NCBI GenBank assembly: GCA_902490145.1
Contig: CABUCT010000059.1
Span: forward strand, 1-7,536
DNA: 7,536 bases
Source: an uncultured Oscillospiraceae bacterium
GTDB lineage: Bacteria; Bacillota; Clostridia; Oscillospirales; Acutalibacteraceae
Direction of reading: 5' to 3'
Notes under the pieces: model-generated
The model's input: only the letters and a program-made list of their open reading frames with translations
Database searches by the model: none
What the model was told of the DNA's origin: nothing
Made by a program: the position numbers and the translations under genes
Part shown: positions 7,241 through 7,536 of the stretch, piece after piece
How positions within the stretch are numbered: the stretch's first letter is position 1
Layout of the letters: each line of letters begins with the position of its first letter

Positions 7241-7404
7241 TCTTTATATTAAAACAATATCAAATATAAAGCCGCCAAATCAGATAAAAATCGAAAATAC
7301 TGTCGACAGGCGATTATGTATCCGTCGTCACGATCCATGTTTAAAAATTTGACAAAAGCAAAAGTTAGATCATAAAAGTCCTTAAGCAAAGTACAAATCC
7401 GAAC

Positions 7405-7536
7405 CCGCCTAAAACGGCTTGATTTCGGCGATTTTCGGCTTGTCGTCACCCGCAGGCGTTAGCCTTGCGGCTTTCTCCGTACCCAAAATCACTCAAAATT
7501 CCGCTCGTTTTAGGTCGAAGAATTTTAAAGAGGCGG
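7405..7536. repeat. GC-rich inverted-repeat block at the right edge, candidate dispersed repeat
   Basis: The stretch 7221-7536 has no convincing gene; its left part holds the acyltransferase promoter and AT-rich spacer. At about 7400 the composition changes sharply: I count 46 G/C in 7401-7480 against 20 in 7221-7300. CCTAAAACG (7408-7416) is matched exactly by CGTTTTAGG (7506-7514), and CCGCCT (7405-7410) also matches AGGCGG (7531-7536). Between them, CCGCAGGC (7450-7457) pairs with GCC-T-TGCGG (7462-7470) around a GTTA loop. A 66-codon minus-strand frame starting with GTG at 7449 covers part of this but has no Shine-Dalgarno worth the name and no recognisable domain. The block could be a dispersed intergenic repeat, a structured RNA, or one end of an element continuing past the window. 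Confidence 0.4.

Noticed and set aside
7373..7399. Possible minus-strand promoter TTGTAC, 16 nt, TATGAT
   Set aside because: The -35 box is poor and there is no convincing gene downstream that would need it beyond the better promoter at 7212-7240.
7249..7449. 66-codon minus-strand frame starting with GTG
   Set aside because: It has no clear Shine-Dalgarno, no recognisable domain, overlaps the acyltransferase -35 surroundings at its end and crosses a sharp composition boundary. It looks like a chance frame through a repeat-like block.

Overview
The window reads as chromosome of a low- to mid-GC Gram-positive bacterium, most likely a member of the Clostridia. The basis is strong GGAGG-type ribosome binding sites, sigma-A-like promoters with 17-nt spacers, hairpin-plus-U-tract terminators, a roughly 910-residue SecA with a C-terminal zinc tail, and frequent CTT for leucine. 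I cannot name a genus.

Layout, left to right. (1) Positions 1-1340 hold the 3' part of a GH13 alpha-amylase-type gene (neopullulanase/cyclomaltodextrinase group); its 5' end lies outside the window. (2) Positions 1341-1738 are intergenic and hold imperfect inverted repeats, a very good promoter (TTGAAA-17-TATAAT, 1486-1514) and a leader of about 215 nt with several hairpins. A 43-codon reading frame with its own Shine-Dalgarno lies inside that leader. (3) Positions 1739-4477 encode SecA, the protein-export motor. (4) Positions 4547-5920 encode a CNNM/CorC-type (hemolysin-like) membrane protein with a CBS pair. It has a strong ribosome binding site and no convincing terminator separates it from secA, so the two are probably co-transcribed. 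The unit ends at a strong, symmetric terminator (5933-5966). (5) On the minus strand, 6147-7184 encodes a small integral-membrane acyltransferase of the acyltransferase-3 family. It has its own promoter, a near-perfect Shine-Dalgarno and its own terminator (6050-6088). (6) Positions 7221-7536 hold that promoter, then a sharp change to a GC-rich block built around a 9-bp inverted repeat and an internal hairpin. The block has no convincing gene and may be a dispersed repeat.

The sequence does not show one integrated pathway. The window joins a starch or maltodextrin enzyme, a housekeeping secretion and ion-transport unit, and an accessory envelope-modification gene. The point most worth follow-up is the translated-looking leader upstream of secA. 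Other bacteria (SecM of E. coli, VemP of Vibrio, MifM of Bacillus) use translated leader peptides to control Sec-pathway genes. This leader resembles none of them in sequence, so that role is only a hypothesis.
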